Shown: piece by piece, positions 27,206 to 36,770 of the stretch
How positions within the stretch are numbered: the stretch's first letter is position 1
How the letters are laid out: each line of letters begins with the position of its first letter
Assembly: GCF_002252505.1 (NCBI RefSeq)
Contig: NZ_NNRL01000148.1
Span: forward strand, 186,001 to 250,000
Origin: Brucella grignonensis
GTDB lineage: Bacteria > Pseudomonadota > Alphaproteobacteria > Rhizobiales > Rhizobiaceae
Direction: 5' to 3'
DNA length: 64,000 bases
The notes under the pieces: generated by a model
Database searches by the model: none
Told to the model about the DNA's origin: nothing
What the model saw: only the letters and a program-made list of their open reading frames with translations
Program-made: the position numbers and the translations under genes

Positions 27206-28279
27206 TCAGGTTTTGCTTCCGTTAGCGGTATTATCGGTTTTAAGGGGCCGCACGCTGCCGCGCAGGATAAGCGGAGTGTCGATCATCACCATTTGTGGCG
27301 GTGCATTGGGCGCACTCTGCCGCTCATCGAGCAGACGGACAATTTCGGCTGACAGGCGCTCGGCATTCTGATCAAACGTTGTGAGCCTATAGGCACCCCA
27401 ACGTGCTTCGGTGACATTGTCGAAGCCAATCACTGAAAGATCGTCTGGTATAGAGAGATTGAAAACGTCGCGCGCGCAATCAATCAGCCCGAACGCCATC
27501 AGGTCGTTGACGCAAAAAACGGCTTCAACGCGGTCACGCTCACTGAGGAGGAGTGATGCCGCAGCAAAGCCACCATCATAATCAGTCAATTCCCCCCGTT
27601 GAACGCTGACGTCCAGACCAAGGCTTTTTGCGCGAGCGATATAGGCTTCTTCGCGTTCCAGCAGATTAGGGCTACGAACATTCGATGTCACAAGTCCCAA
27701 TCGTTTCATGCCGCGCGCTACGAACACGTCGACCGCCGTTTCTGCCGCTTGCCGGTTATTGATCCGGATATGATCCGGACCATCTTCATTGCGACCGACA
27801 ACAATCAGCGTATGTCCGTTACGTTGAGCTAGTTCGACAAAGGATGACGAAGGCATACCAGACAGAACAACTGTCGCCTCCGCTCGATAACGGAGAAGCG
27901 TTTGGTGCGCGGCTGAAAGGTTTTCGCCGTGCTGGCCCGTTGGGATCAATACCGGAACGCTGCCACGCGCTGTCAGCCTGCGTGAAAGCGCTGCAATCTG
28001 ACGCGAGCGGAAGGGGCTCGCCGGATCAGCCGCAATCATACCAACAATACGGCTGCGCTTGGCCAACAGACCACGCGCAAGATCATTGACCTGATAACCC
28101 AGTTTTTCGGCTGCTTTCAGCACCTTTTCGCGCGTGGAAGGCGACACACTGGCACCGGGCGTAAAAGTTCTGGACACGGCAGAACGAGATACGCCAGCTT
28201 CGACCGCGACTTCATGAGCGCTGATAAAACGCGGCAGATGTTCTGAAAGCTCATCCTGAAGGCGATCATTATCTGCCAT
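27206..28279 (-). CDS. LacI-family transcriptional regulator
   Basis: A 357-residue regulator with an N-terminal LacI helix-turn-helix (about residues 18-45, SAHEVAVEAGVSRSAVSRTF) and hinge helix, followed by a periplasmic-binding-protein-like ligand domain (about 75-345) with the usual FCVNDLMAFGLIDCARD and VIGFDNV stretches. It starts 3 bp after the permease stop codon and ends immediately before the 2H gene. It probably represses this operon until a sugar-like or phosphorylated ligand binds. Confidence 0.92.
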   Translation of the reverse strand: MADNDRLQDELSEHLPRFISAHEVAVEAGVSRSAVSRTFTPGASVSPSTREKVLKAAEKLGYQVNDLARGLLAKRSRIVGMIAADPASPFRSRQIAALSRRLTARGSVPVLIPTGQHGENLSAAHQTLLRYRAEATVVLSGMPSSSFVELAQRNGHTLIVVGRNEDGPDHIRINNRQAAETAVDVFVARGMKRLGLVTSNVRSPNLLEREEAYIARAKSLGLDVSVQRGELTDYDGGFAAASLLLSERDRVEAVFCVNDLMAFGLIDCARDVFNLSIPDDLSVIGFDNVTEARWGAYRLTTFDQNAERLSAEIVRLLDERQSAPNAPPQMVMIDTPLILRGSVRPLKTDNTANGSKT

Positions 28280-28281
28280 TG

Positions 28282-29094
28282 TTATCGACCTACTTTGGAA
28301 AGCACATCAGCTCTCAGGAAACGTTCAACCACGAACATGAAGGCAATTGAAGGCACCAGCAAGATCAGCGCGCTGATCGACGCGATCTGATAATTGCCGC
28401 CAGAACTTGCTGTATAAAGCATGAGCGGTAATGTTGTAATGTCAGGTGCCCCCACAAAATACGTTCCCGTGAACTCATCAAGTGATTCAAGGAACACAAA
28501 AATTGCGCTGGCAAGCAGGCCGGGGGCAGCGATTGGCAATGTGATGTGGAAGAATGTTTTCATGGCAGACGCCCCCATTGAGCGTGCTGCTTCTTCCAAC
28601 TCCCGATCAATCGCTGAGAAGGCAGCAGTTGCAATCCATACCGCATAGACGAGACCGTGGGTCACATGCACCAGAACCACGCCTGTAATCGTGCCATTCA
28701 ATCGCAGAGAATAGAACATCTGCGCGATATTGACGTAGATTGGCAGGTTTGGGAATGCCTGCGGAATCAACAAGATGAGCAGAACGAGCCCGCGAAACGG
28801 AAGCTTCAATCGTGCCAGCGCATAGCCTGCCGGAATAGCAAGACCGAGCGAGACGACCACCGTCAGGCTTGCGATAACCACACTTGTTCCGAGCGAGGAA
28901 AGCGCATTGCCACGCGCTGAAAACACATTCGCCCAGAAGGAAAAGCCATACTGAATGGGTAGGGTATGCGGAAAATACCAGCGTTCTGCAACTGCCCAAA
29001 GAAGCAGATTGGCGAGCGGCCCGAAGATTGCGAAGGCCAATAGACCAAGTACGATGCCGCGCGGGATCCAGCGCCAGTCAAATACATTGCTCAT
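28282..29094 (-). CDS. ABC importer permease, second subunit
   Basis: A 270-residue inner-membrane permease with six hydrophobic segments and an EAA loop at about residues 165-185 (ELEEAARSMGASAMKTFFHI). Its ATG at 29094 overlaps the stop codon of the upstream permease gene (TAATG). A longer frame to 29133 lies inside that gene and is rejected. Sequence type matches permeases of Fe3+/spermidine/phosphonate-like importers. Confidence 0.9.
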   Translation of the reverse strand: MSNVFDWRWIPRGIVLGLLAFAIFGPLANLLLWAVAERWYFPHTLPIQYGFSFWANVFSARGNALSSLGTSVVIASLTVVVSLGLAIPAGYALARLKLPFRGLVLLILLIPQAFPNLPIYVNIAQMFYSLRLNGTITGVVLVHVTHGLVYAVWIATAAFSAIDRELEEAARSMGASAMKTFFHITLPIAAPGLLASAIFVFLESLDEFTGTYFVGAPDITTLPLMLYTASSGGNYQIASISALILLVPSIAFMFVVERFLRADVLSKVGR

Positions 29095-29915
29095 TAGCCA
29101 TGCTCCTTCATGGTTTGTCTGAGATAAATCCATGCAACCAGACTGGTCATCAGGAGCGAGATGGTGCCGAGCGCATTGGCAACGCCGTAATCGCCATAAG
29201 CATTAATGCGGAATGCCATATTAGCGGTGATCATGGTTGGAGATTGGGCGTTGATCATGAGCGGTACGGAAAGCACAGACATCATGGTTACGAAACTGAG
29301 GATCAGGCCTACCAGCAGCGTTGGGCGCACTTGCGGAAGTACGATTTCGATTAGAATGCGCAGGCGTCCTGCACCGAGATTGCGCGCCGATTCAATCGTG
29401 CTGCGATCAATCGATGCCATAGCACCAGCCAGTAGCAATGTGACGAAGGGCGTCTGTTTCCAGACGAACGCGATCACGATGCCGCGCCAGTCGAGAAAGC
29501 TCATAGCTTGAAGTGGTGTCAGAACGCCGCTTTCGATCAATAGGCTGTTCATCAGACCATTCTTGGCAAGAAAGGTGCGCAAGATCTGGCCAACGACAAT
29601 GAAAGGAATGAATAGCGGCCAGCGATAGAGCCAGCGTAGAACCGTAACTGCACGTTGATTGGAGCCGAGCGTCAAATATCCGCCAATAGCGATGGAAAAA
29701 AGCGCAATCAGTGCAGAGGAGAGGGTGACAATCACAACCGTGAACAGCATATCGCTTGAATAAAGTTCGAATGCCTTTGTGAAATTGCCGAAACCCCAGT
29801 CTTCGCCAACATGAAATGCACCGGTTATCGAGCCAAACAGCGGCACGATGAACAGAAACAGCACGATGGCCAATGCTGGAGCAACCAGCAGAAAACCCGT
29901 CATTCTCTGCGACAT
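29094..29915 (-). CDS. ABC importer permease, first subunit
   Basis: A 273-residue permease with six hydrophobic segments and the EAA-like loop STIESARNLGAGRLRILIEI (about residues 172-191). It forms a heterodimeric channel with the next gene product. A family B repeat lies between it and the binding-protein gene. Confidence 0.9.
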   Translation of the reverse strand: MSQRMTGFLLVAPALAIVLFLFIVPLFGSITGAFHVGEDWGFGNFTKAFELYSSDMLFTVVIVTLSSALIALFSIAIGGYLTLGSNQRAVTVLRWLYRWPLFIPFIVVGQILRTFLAKNGLMNSLLIESGVLTPLQAMSFLDWRGIVIAFVWKQTPFVTLLLAGAMASIDRSTIESARNLGAGRLRILIEIVLPQVRPTLLVGLILSFVTMMSVLSVPLMINAQSPTMITANMAFRINAYGDYGVANALGTISLLMTSLVAWIYLRQTMKEHG

Positions 29916-29957
29916 GGATATTCCCCGAATTTTTGAATTATCGACCGGATGCGTATT

Positions 29958-30061
29958 AGAGCGTTTCCTACTTTGATTGAATCAGGAGAAACGCTCTAAG
30001 CATTTGTTTTATCGCATTTACCTCACGCAAAACCGCTTCGCACTTTTGCTGGAAATGCGCT
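29958..30061. repeat. dispersed palindromic repeat, family B (full copy)
   Basis: About 104 bp with the left hairpin AGAGCGTTTCC / GGAGAAACGCTCT and the right core GCAAAACCGCTTCGCACTTT. It sits inside the ABC operon, between the binding-protein and permease genes, where it could form mRNA hairpins. Confidence 0.75.
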
Positions 30062-30084
30062 CACGCACCCCGCCTATGCCTTTA

Positions 30085-31218
30085 TTAGTTGCCGACCTGA
30101 CGCTCGTAAGCTTCCAGGATCGCGGTGTTGTATGGTGCAATCGGGAAAGGCTTGCCATATTTGGCCAGATCTTCCGGCGAAATGTCGGTGAAAAGCTTGT
30201 TCCACGTATCGGCATCAAGTTCTGCCTTGACGTGATCGGCATCAATGCCTGGATACCAGTTGAAGCGCTTCACGATGCCTTCGGCCTGAACCTTTGGGCT
30301 GGTTGCCAGTGCCACGAATTTTTCAGCCAGTTCCTTGTTGGCGCTCTTTTCAGGAATGACGTAATGCATCGGCTGACCCGGCATACCCGGCGAAGGCAGC
30401 ACAAGCTTCATTTCTGGCGGAAGCTGACCATTGGCCTTCCACGAATAGAACATATCGACCCAGACCGGGCCCATAGCAATTTCACCACGGCTCAGCATGT
30501 CGAGCGTACCGGCATTGCCCGGCGTCAGCGTTGCATTGGTGGTGAAATCCTTGAGCGATGCAAAAGCCTTATCCCAGTTCTTGGCTTCGCCTTCTTCAAA
30601 CGGGCCTTTCATAAGTTTGTCGGCATCGCCGCCATAGGCATAAATCCAGCCCATCACGAAGCTCACGCCTGATGCGCCGCCCTTGATACCGTTATAGCCG
30701 AACTGCTTCGGGTTTTCCTTGGCCCATGTAACCAGCTCGTCATAGCTTTTCGGCGGATTAGCAACGAGCGCAGGATTATAGGCAAGCGCGGTCTGGCTGT
30801 TGAACATTGGCATGACATAGCCATCAACATCCGTACCAAGCGCCATCTTGGCGTTACCGCGCGTTACGAGCTTGCCGCTGTCGATCTTGCTGCGATAGTT
30901 TTCGAGAAACTTCTTTTGGACCATTGGGCCGGCAAATTTTTCATGGACAACGGCAACGTCGGCGTCCCACTTTTCAACGCCAGCCTTGGATTGTGCTTCA
31001 AAGCGCTCGAGAATTTTTTGCGAACCAGCATCGCCCGGTCCCGTGCCGACAACGCGAACCGTCGTGCCGGGATTTTCCTTCTCGAACAATGGGCCGAGAT
31101 ATTCGTTCACATAATCGACCATGTTCTGGTCGCCTGCGGTCAGAACGGTCAGTTCATTGGCTGCCGCGGGCGACGCCGTCAGACCAAGGACGAGAGCTGT
31201 TTTCAGGATCGTCTTCAT
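30085..31218 (-). CDS. ABC importer periplasmic solute-binding protein (family 1)
   Basis: A 377-residue binding protein with a signal peptide (residues 1-20, ending PAAA). The mature protein begins NELTVLTAGDQNMVDYVNEYLGP. Family 1 features include the LAYNPALVANPPKSYDELVTWA stretch (about residues 128-149). The type is that of iron/thiamine/spermidine/phosphonate-like binding proteins. Ligand unknown; the operon also encodes a LacI regulator and a 2H phosphoesterase. Confidence 0.88.
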   Translation of the reverse strand: MKTILKTALVLGLTASPAAANELTVLTAGDQNMVDYVNEYLGPLFEKENPGTTVRVVGTGPGDAGSQKILERFEAQSKAGVEKWDADVAVVHEKFAGPMVQKKFLENYRSKIDSGKLVTRGNAKMALGTDVDGYVMPMFNSQTALAYNPALVANPPKSYDELVTWAKENPKQFGYNGIKGGASGVSFVMGWIYAYGGDADKLMKGPFEEGEAKNWDKAFASLKDFTTNATLTPGNAGTLDMLSRGEIAMGPVWVDMFYSWKANGQLPPEMKLVLPSPGMPGQPMHYVIPEKSANKELAEKFVALATSPKVQAEGIVKRFNWYPGIDADHVKAELDADTWNKLFTDISPEDLAKYGKPFPIAPYNTAILEAYERQVGN

Positions 31219-31439
31219 CGAATAGTTCCTGCTTCTTTGATCCGCTTAGCGGAAGATTTCGACGGTTGGATATTGGATATCCGGTGAGGTGTGATCGGGA
31301 ATTTTGTGCGGCTGCGGGCAGTTTAAGGCCCGCAATCCTGTGGTGAGCAGTAGGCACTGCTAAGATCGATTTTCGGCGCAGTTTCATCGCAATGCACACC
31401 TGTGCATCTTCAAGCTTCCTGCCGAATTGATCGATCAAA

Positions 31440-32513
31440 TCACTTGTCGAACAGAAATAGAGCCTGTTCGGGAATGCGAATTTCTACCTGTGAGCCGGGT
31501 TCGTGACTTTCCGGGGCATCGACCAGAAGATGCCTGCCGCCTACGCTAATCATGTGTCGCCAAAGGCCGCCCGGATAGCTGGTCTGATCGACGGTTCCGG
31601 ACAGAATGAGTTCCGGCGTTGTGGCGGAATTGGGCGACCCGGGTGCGGTGAGCTTTGCCGCTTCACTGCGAAAGCGTGCTTTAGCAATACCGTCAGACAA
31701 ATTGCGACGCCCCGCCGGAATTGTACTCGCCTTGTTATATGTTCCGGCGGCAATCTCGATACGGTCAGCTTTGACTGTAACGGGCAGCTCAATAAGGTTT
31801 TCAGCCCCCATGAATGCCGCTACAAAATCAGAAGCCGGGTGATTGTAGACTTCTTCGGGTGCGCCAGCTTGCGCCACTTCACCATTATTCAGGATCACGA
31901 TGCGATCAGCCATGACCATGGCTTCTTCGCGATCATGGGTCACATGAACCGCGGTAATGCCAAGGCGACGCTGTAGGGCGCTGATCTCATGACGAACCGA
32001 CAGGCGAATACGTGCATCAAGATTGGAAAGCGGTTCATCGAGCAACAAGATATCGGGTTCAATAGCCAGTGCGCGTCCAAGTGCAACACGCTGGCGCTGG
32101 CCACCGGATAGTGCAGCCGGCTTACGATCAAGAAGGGCGTCAAGTCCCAGAAGACGCGCAACTTCCTGAACTTTTTGCCGGATTGTATCTTTTGCAGTTC
32201 CGCGAATGCGTAATCCATAACCAATGTTCTGGGCAACCGTCATGTGTGGCCAGAGCGCATAGGACTGGAAAACCAGAGCCATGCCGCGTTTGTCTGGTGG
32301 AAGGCGAGTGACATCTTTACCACCGACGCGGATCGCGCCATCGCTTGGTGTGTTGAAACCTGCAATTGCACGCAGCAAAGTGGTCTTGCCGCAGCCCGAT
32401 GAGCCAAGCAGCGCCACAAACTCCCCCTTCTTGACCGAAAGGTCTACACCTTTAAGAATCTCATTATTGCCATAACGGACGCGTGCATCCGCTACCTCCA
32501 AAAACGCAGGCAT
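31440..32513 (-). CDS. ABC importer ATP-binding protein
   Basis: A 357-residue ABC ATPase with Walker A GSSGCGKTT (37-45), signature LSGGQRQR near residue 135, Walker B LLLDEP and a C-terminal TOBE region (about 275-357). The start ATG at 32513 (MPAFLEVADARVRYG) is chosen over a 24-residue extension without family match. First gene of the operon ATPase, binding protein, two permeases, LacI regulator, 2H phosphoesterase. A 220-bp gap with no gene follows before the binding-protein gene. Confidence 0.9.
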   Translation of the reverse strand: MPAFLEVADARVRYGNNEILKGVDLSVKKGEFVALLGSSGCGKTTLLRAIAGFNTPSDGAIRVGGKDVTRLPPDKRGMALVFQSYALWPHMTVAQNIGYGLRIRGTAKDTIRQKVQEVARLLGLDALLDRKPAALSGGQRQRVALGRALAIEPDILLLDEPLSNLDARIRLSVRHEISALQRRLGITAVHVTHDREEAMVMADRIVILNNGEVAQAGAPEEVYNHPASDFVAAFMGAENLIELPVTVKADRIEIAAGTYNKASTIPAGRRNLSDGIAKARFRSEAAKLTAPGSPNSATTPELILSGTVDQTSYPGGLWRHMISVGGRHLLVDAPESHEPGSQVEIRIPEQALFLFDK

Positions 32514-32835
32514 ATGCGTATCCTCCCCAGGATCGACGGCCGGTTTTATTTTTTCTGCACAGCCGTGCAATCTGGATTGAAGCATTTTTATTTTACCTCG
32601 ACAAGCAACAAATTGAATTGCGCTGGAAAATCGTGAGCAGCATTTACTGGCCGCCTGTTGATATGGCTATCTAACGAGGTTTTATAACAGTGGTATGACT
32701 AGAGATGCGCAGCTGTGCAAAAAACGTGGACAGCGTTGCAAAGCTATCCACGCTGCACGCAAGCTGCTCCAATACATTGGGCATGTCTCTCAAAAGTGGA
32801 AACCAGTTTTGGGATAAAGACATGCGTTGTGCTTT
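32514..32835. other. promoter-bearing gap upstream of the ABC operon
   Basis: No gene is supported. The first 150 bp must hold the operon promoter and the LacI operator, but no clear LacI-type palindrome with a central CG was found. From about 32765 a degenerate family-B-like segment (CTCAAAAGTGGAAACCAGTTTTG) leads into the family A repeat. Confidence 0.4.
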
Positions 32836-32938
32836 AGAGCGCGTTTCGATCTGATTGGATCAGATCGACGCTCTAAATATTTGTTTTAACGCGCATCTTT
32901 GCCCGAAAGCCGTTTCACACTTTTCGGGATGCGCTCTA
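32836..32938 (-). repeat. dispersed palindromic repeat, family A, copy 3 (reverse orientation)
   Basis: About 103 bp, reverse copy beginning AGAGCGCGTTTCGATCTGAT and ending GGGATGCGCTCT. It lies just downstream of sitD. Confidence 0.85.
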
Positions 32939-32960
32939 AGACAACCTACAGGTTATTTAT

Positions 32961-33815
32961 TCAGGCCGTTTCGGTCTCATGCTGTGCTTCTGTTCGCGCT
33001 GTGCGCCATGATGAGAACAGGAACGCTACAATGAAAATTACAGTCATCAGCAGTACGATTGTCGGAGCAGGGGCGCTGTCGATGAAGAACGACAGATAGA
33101 CGCCCATGAAAGACGAAACGACCGCTACAATCACTGCGACAATCATCATACTGCTGAACCTACGGGTGAGCAGAAAGGCGATTGCGCCGGGCGCTATGAG
33201 CAGTGAGATGGCGAGAATGATGCCGACTGCTTTCAGGACACCGACAATGGTCAGCGAAATCAAGCAGAGAAGCCCATAATGCAGAAGCCTTACCGGCAAT
33301 CCAACTGCACGCGCTTGCGCCGGATCGAATGCATGAAGCAGAAAATCGCGCCATTTGACGATGAGAACGCCGGCCGTCACCGCAGCGATGACTGCGGTCT
33401 CGACAAGATCACCTGTGTTGATACCTAGAATATCACCGAATAGAATGTGATCGAGGTGCACATTTGCACGTACCGATACGTAAAGCACGAGACCCAGCCC
33501 GAACATGCCGGAGAAAACAATGCCCATCACTGTGTCTTGCTTGATCCGGCTGTTTTCCTTGAGAAATCCGGTCGCAAGAGCACAGATCATGCCTGCAATG
33601 AAAGCACCGATGCCAAAGGGCAGCCCCACCATATAGGCAATGACGACGCCCGGCAGAACGGCATGACTGATAGCATCGCCCATCAGTGACCAGCCTTTAA
33701 GCACCAGAAAGCAGGAGAGCAGGGCGGTTGGTATGGCAATCAGCACCGAAGCGATCAGCGCATAGACCATGAAATCGAACTGAAATGGCATCAAAAGCAT
33801 GTCAGGAAAACTCAT
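32961..33815 (-). CDS. sitD: Mn2+/Fe2+ ABC importer, permease SitD
   Basis: A 284-residue permease of the ABC-3 family with eight to nine hydrophobic segments and the conserved SLMGDAISHAVLPGVVIAYM stretch near residue 40. The ATG at 33815 overlaps the sitC stop by 4 nt (ATGA); the 65-residue upstream extension lies inside sitC in another frame and is rejected. Fourth gene of the sit operon. Confidence 0.92.
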   Translation of the reverse strand: MSFPDMLLMPFQFDFMVYALIASVLIAIPTALLSCFLVLKGWSLMGDAISHAVLPGVVIAYMVGLPFGIGAFIAGMICALATGFLKENSRIKQDTVMGIVFSGMFGLGLVLYVSVRANVHLDHILFGDILGINTGDLVETAVIAAVTAGVLIVKWRDFLLHAFDPAQARAVGLPVRLLHYGLLCLISLTIVGVLKAVGIILAISLLIAPGAIAFLLTRRFSSMMIVAVIVAVVSSFMGVYLSFFIDSAPAPTIVLLMTVIFIVAFLFSSWRTARTEAQHETETA

Positions 33816-34672
33816 GGCTGCGCCTCCCGTAATGCGCTTGCCGCACGTCTTCTGGCTGCCAGCATTCCATGTTTGGGTGCGAGAAAGAACACAGTCAGGA
33901 AGACCAGTGTTTGCAATACGACAATGATCCCGCCGGTGGCGCCGTCCATGAAATAGCTGACATAGGCACCGATAAAGCTCGTCAGCGCGCCGATAATGAC
34001 TGCAATCCATAGAAGTCGAGAGAAACGGTCCGTCAGAAGATAAGCTGTCGCGCCTGGTGTTACGACCATGCAGATCACCAGAAACGCGCCCACCGTTTGC
34101 ATTGCAGCAACCGTCGAGGCCGAAAGCAGCGTAAAGAACATAATTTTCAGTGCGGTTGGTTTTAGGCCGATCGAGCGCGCATGGCTTTCGTCAAAAAAGA
34201 CCACCATCAGGTCTTTCCATTTCAACAGCAGCAATGCAAGCGAGACAAAGCCGATGATCGCCAGTTGCAGGATATCGCCTGGTGTGATCGCGAGGATATT
34301 ACCAAGCACGATTGTCTGAATGCTGATCGAGGTTGGCCGTAATGAAATCATGAAAAGGCCAAGCCCAAAGAAGGCCGTAAAAATCAGCCCGATGATCGCA
34401 TCTTCCTTGAGCTTCGTGCGCTGATTGAGAAACAGCATGGCCGCAGCAGCCAGTCCACCAGAGAAGAATGCGCCAATGGAAAAGGGCAGGCCCAGCATAT
34501 AGGCGCCAGCAACGCCCGGAACGATGGAATGGGAGAGGGCATCACCAATCAGCGACCAGCCTTTAAGCATCAGATAGGCAGAGAGAAACGCGCAGACACC
34601 ACCGACAAGGGCAGAAACCCACATCGCGTTGATCATATAGCCATATTGAAATGGTTCGAGCAGAAGGGCCAT
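33812..34672 (-). CDS. sitC: Mn2+/Fe2+ ABC importer, permease SitC
   Basis: A 286-residue ABC-3 family permease, paralogous to SitD, with the stretch GWSLIGDALSHSIVPGVAGAY near residue 40. The ATG at 34672 overlaps the sitB stop codon (TGATG). SitC and SitD probably form a heterodimeric channel. Confidence 0.92.
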   Translation of the reverse strand: MALLLEPFQYGYMINAMWVSALVGGVCAFLSAYLMLKGWSLIGDALSHSIVPGVAGAYMLGLPFSIGAFFSGGLAAAAMLFLNQRTKLKEDAIIGLIFTAFFGLGLFMISLRPTSISIQTIVLGNILAITPGDILQLAIIGFVSLALLLLKWKDLMVVFFDESHARSIGLKPTALKIMFFTLLSASTVAAMQTVGAFLVICMVVTPGATAYLLTDRFSRLLWIAVIIGALTSFIGAYVSYFMDGATGGIIVVLQTLVFLTVFFLAPKHGMLAARRRAASALREAQP

Positions 34673-35559
34673 CAATCGTGTCCCTTTGTGTTTTGCTCAT
34701 AGAGAACGAAAGGCCGTTCATCATCGGTGATTACGCCGACAGCTGAGCGATTATGTTTGGTCGCCTCATCCAAAACCAGATGACGCAGAACGCCGCCAAA
34801 CGTCTTTTCCAGATTGGCTTGCGTAAAAATCTCTTCTGTCGGGCCGTAGGCGAGCACTGTGTTCTTGACCAGAACCGTGCGATCACAGAATTCCGGCACA
34901 CTGCCAAGATTGTGTGTCGAAACCAACATCACACGCCCTTCGTCACGAAGTCCGCGCAGGAGGGTGACGATTGCTTCTTCCGTCTTCACATCTACGCCGG
35001 TGAACGGCTCATCAAGCAGGATTATGCGGCCGTCCTGCGCAAGTGCACGTGCAAGAAACACGCGCTTCTTTTGCCCCCCGGAGAGTTCACCGATCTGACG
35101 CTTGCGATATTCGAGCATGTTGACACGGCTCAATGCCTTATCGACCGCTTCGTGATCAGCACGGCGGGGAATCCGCATCATACCCATATGGCCATAACGT
35201 CCCATCATGACGACGTCCTCGACCAGAACAGGAAAGTTCCAGTCAACTTCTTCACTTTGTGGCACGTAAGCGACAAGGTTTTTCTTGAGCGCTTCTTTAA
35301 CCGGCAAGCCAAGGATTGTGATCTCACCTTTGGCAAGATGTACAAAGCCCATGATGGCTTTGAATAGTGTCGATTTGCCTGAACCGTTCACACCTACAAG
35401 TGCTGTAATCGTTCCAGTCGGGATATTGAACGTCGCATTGCGCAGGGCTGTGTGCCCGTTGCGATAGGTTACAGTCGCATCTTTCACGTTCAAACCGTTT
35501 GCCGCGCTTTGTTCAAGCGCGGTGAGATTTTCGGTGTGATGACTGATCGGGACGTTCAT
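34672..35559 (-). CDS. sitB: Mn2+/Fe2+ ABC importer, ATP-binding protein SitB
   Basis: A 295-residue ABC ATPase with Walker [10 protein letters not shown] (56-64), the Q loop at [16 protein letters not shown] (typical of the metal-importer ATPases), signature LSGGQKKR and Walker [13 protein letters not shown]. Its ATG overlaps the sitA stop by 4 nt. The 25-residue N-terminal extension is common in this branch. Confidence 0.93.
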   Translation of the reverse strand: MNVPISHHTENLTALEQSAANGLNVKDATVTYRNGHTALRNATFNIPTGTITALVGVNGSGKSTLFKAIMGFVHLAKGEITILGLPVKEALKKNLVAYVPQSEEVDWNFPVLVEDVVMMGRYGHMGMMRIPRRADHEAVDKALSRVNMLEYRKRQIGELSGGQKKRVFLARALAQDGRIILLDEPFTGVDVKTEEAIVTLLRGLRDEGRVMLVSTHNLGSVPEFCDRTVLVKNTVLAYGPTEEIFTQANLEKTFGGVLRHLVLDEATKHNRSAVGVITDDERPFVLYEQNTKGHD

Positions 35560-36461
35560 TGTTTGAGGCCCTTTGCAATGGTGCTCGAGGTGACTTTCAG
35601 AAGGTCAAGATAGGTTGGCACGGGGCCGTCGGCTTCTGAGAGAGAATCGACATAAAGAACGCCGCCATATTTCGCCCCAGTTTCACGCGCGACTTGCTCT
35701 GCAGGAGCGGCAGAGACCGTGCTTTCCGAGAACACCGCAGTAATGCCGTTCTCCCGCACGGCATCAATCACCTTGCGAACCTGCTGCGGCGTGCCTTGCT
35801 GATCAGCATTGATTGGCCAGAGATATAGTTCTTTCAGGTTGAAATCTCGTGCGAGATAAGAGAACGCACCTTCACTCGTTACCAACCAGCGCTTGTCTGC
35901 CGGAATTGAATCAAGTTCAACATGAATCGGATCAATCGCAGCCTTGATCTGCGCTTTGTAATTTTCTGCATTCGCCTTGTAGATGTCCGCATTGGCCGGA
36001 TCATATTTTACAAAGGCATCACGGATATTGTCGACATAAATGAGAGCCGAGGTAGGAGACATCCAAGCATGGGGATTGGGTTTGCCGCTATATGGGCCTT
36101 CATTAATATCCATCGGCACAACACCGTCAGACGCAACAGCACTCGGCACGTTCTTCAGGCGCGAGAAGAATTTTTCGAACCACAATTCCAACCCGAGGCC
36201 ATTCCACAAAACCAGTTTCGCATCCTGTGCCTTAATAAGATCGCCCGGCGTTGGCTGGTATCCATGAATTTCAGCACCCGGCTTCGTAATTGATTCAACC
36301 GTTGCCGCGTCACCCGCAACATTGCGTGCAATGTCGGCAATCACTGTGAATGTGGTTACAGCTTTGAATTTTTCAGCAGCCAAAGCTGCGCCAGACATCA
36401 CACAAAGCAACACACCCCCGGTAAGGCCAGCCGTCAAAGCCCGCGCGAAAAGTCGAATCAT
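35556..36461 (-). CDS. sitA: Mn2+/Fe2+ ABC importer, periplasmic binding protein SitA
   Basis: A 301-residue cluster A-I metal-binding protein. A signal peptide (residues 1-29) precedes the mature start. Predicted metal ligands are H66 ([11 protein letters not shown]), H131 ([10 protein letters not shown]), E196 ([10 protein letters not shown]) and D271 (LYVDSLSE). The Glu in third position instead of His, and the absence of a His-rich loop, point to Mn2+/Fe2+ rather than Zn2+. The start ATG at 36461 follows AAGGAGTTGGGG. A palindromic operator candidate lies upstream. Confidence 0.93.
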   Translation of the reverse strand: MIRLFARALTAGLTGGVLLCVMSGAALAAEKFKAVTTFTVIADIARNVAGDAATVESITKPGAEIHGYQPTPGDLIKAQDAKLVLWNGLGLELWFEKFFSRLKNVPSAVASDGVVPMDINEGPYSGKPNPHAWMSPTSALIYVDNIRDAFVKYDPANADIYKANAENYKAQIKAAIDPIHVELDSIPADKRWLVTSEGAFSYLARDFNLKELYLWPINADQQGTPQQVRKVIDAVRENGITAVFSESTVSAAPAEQVARETGAKYGGVLYVDSLSEADGPVPTYLDLLKVTSSTIAKGLKQ

Positions 36462-36482
36462 CCCCAACTCCTTAATGCCAAT

Positions 36483-36547
36483 CATTTGCATTTGCATAAA
36501 ATAGAAAATGGCTATCCACAAGCGCTTTTGCAAATCATTTGCAAAAG
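36483..36547. promoter_or_regulatory. candidate metalloregulator (Mur/Fur-type) operator region of sitABCD
   Basis: A perfect 23-bp palindrome occupies 36525-36547, with arms CTTTTGCAAAT and ATTTGCAAAAG around one base. A second partial copy at 36483-36497 reads ATTTGCATTTGCAT. The TGCAAAT...ATTTGCA core is like the manganese-responsive Mur sites described upstream of rhizobial sitABCD. The second copy lies 22-36 bp upstream of the sitA start. The AraC gene on the other side could also be affected. Confidence 0.6.
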
Positions 36548-36770
36548 TGGGGACACATTTTGTGGATCGAACCGTCCGGCAAAAAAAGAAAAATACACCA
36601 ATAAATTGTATTCTTGATTATTTTTGTGTAACTTCCTGCGTCGTGGATGTAGCCCTTCTGGCGGCATTTGGGACGATTTTTATATCAGCGATACCATTCA
36701 ATCCAGCTATGGCAGACGTGCATGCGTTCGGAATCATTCTCATATTTGCTTTTTTGGGACGGGAACAAAG
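36548..36770. other. gap between the sit operator and the AraC-family gene
   Basis: About 220 bp. The frame of the AraC gene is open through most of it (back to about 36624) but without ribosome site or family match. No other gene is seen. Confidence 0.4.
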
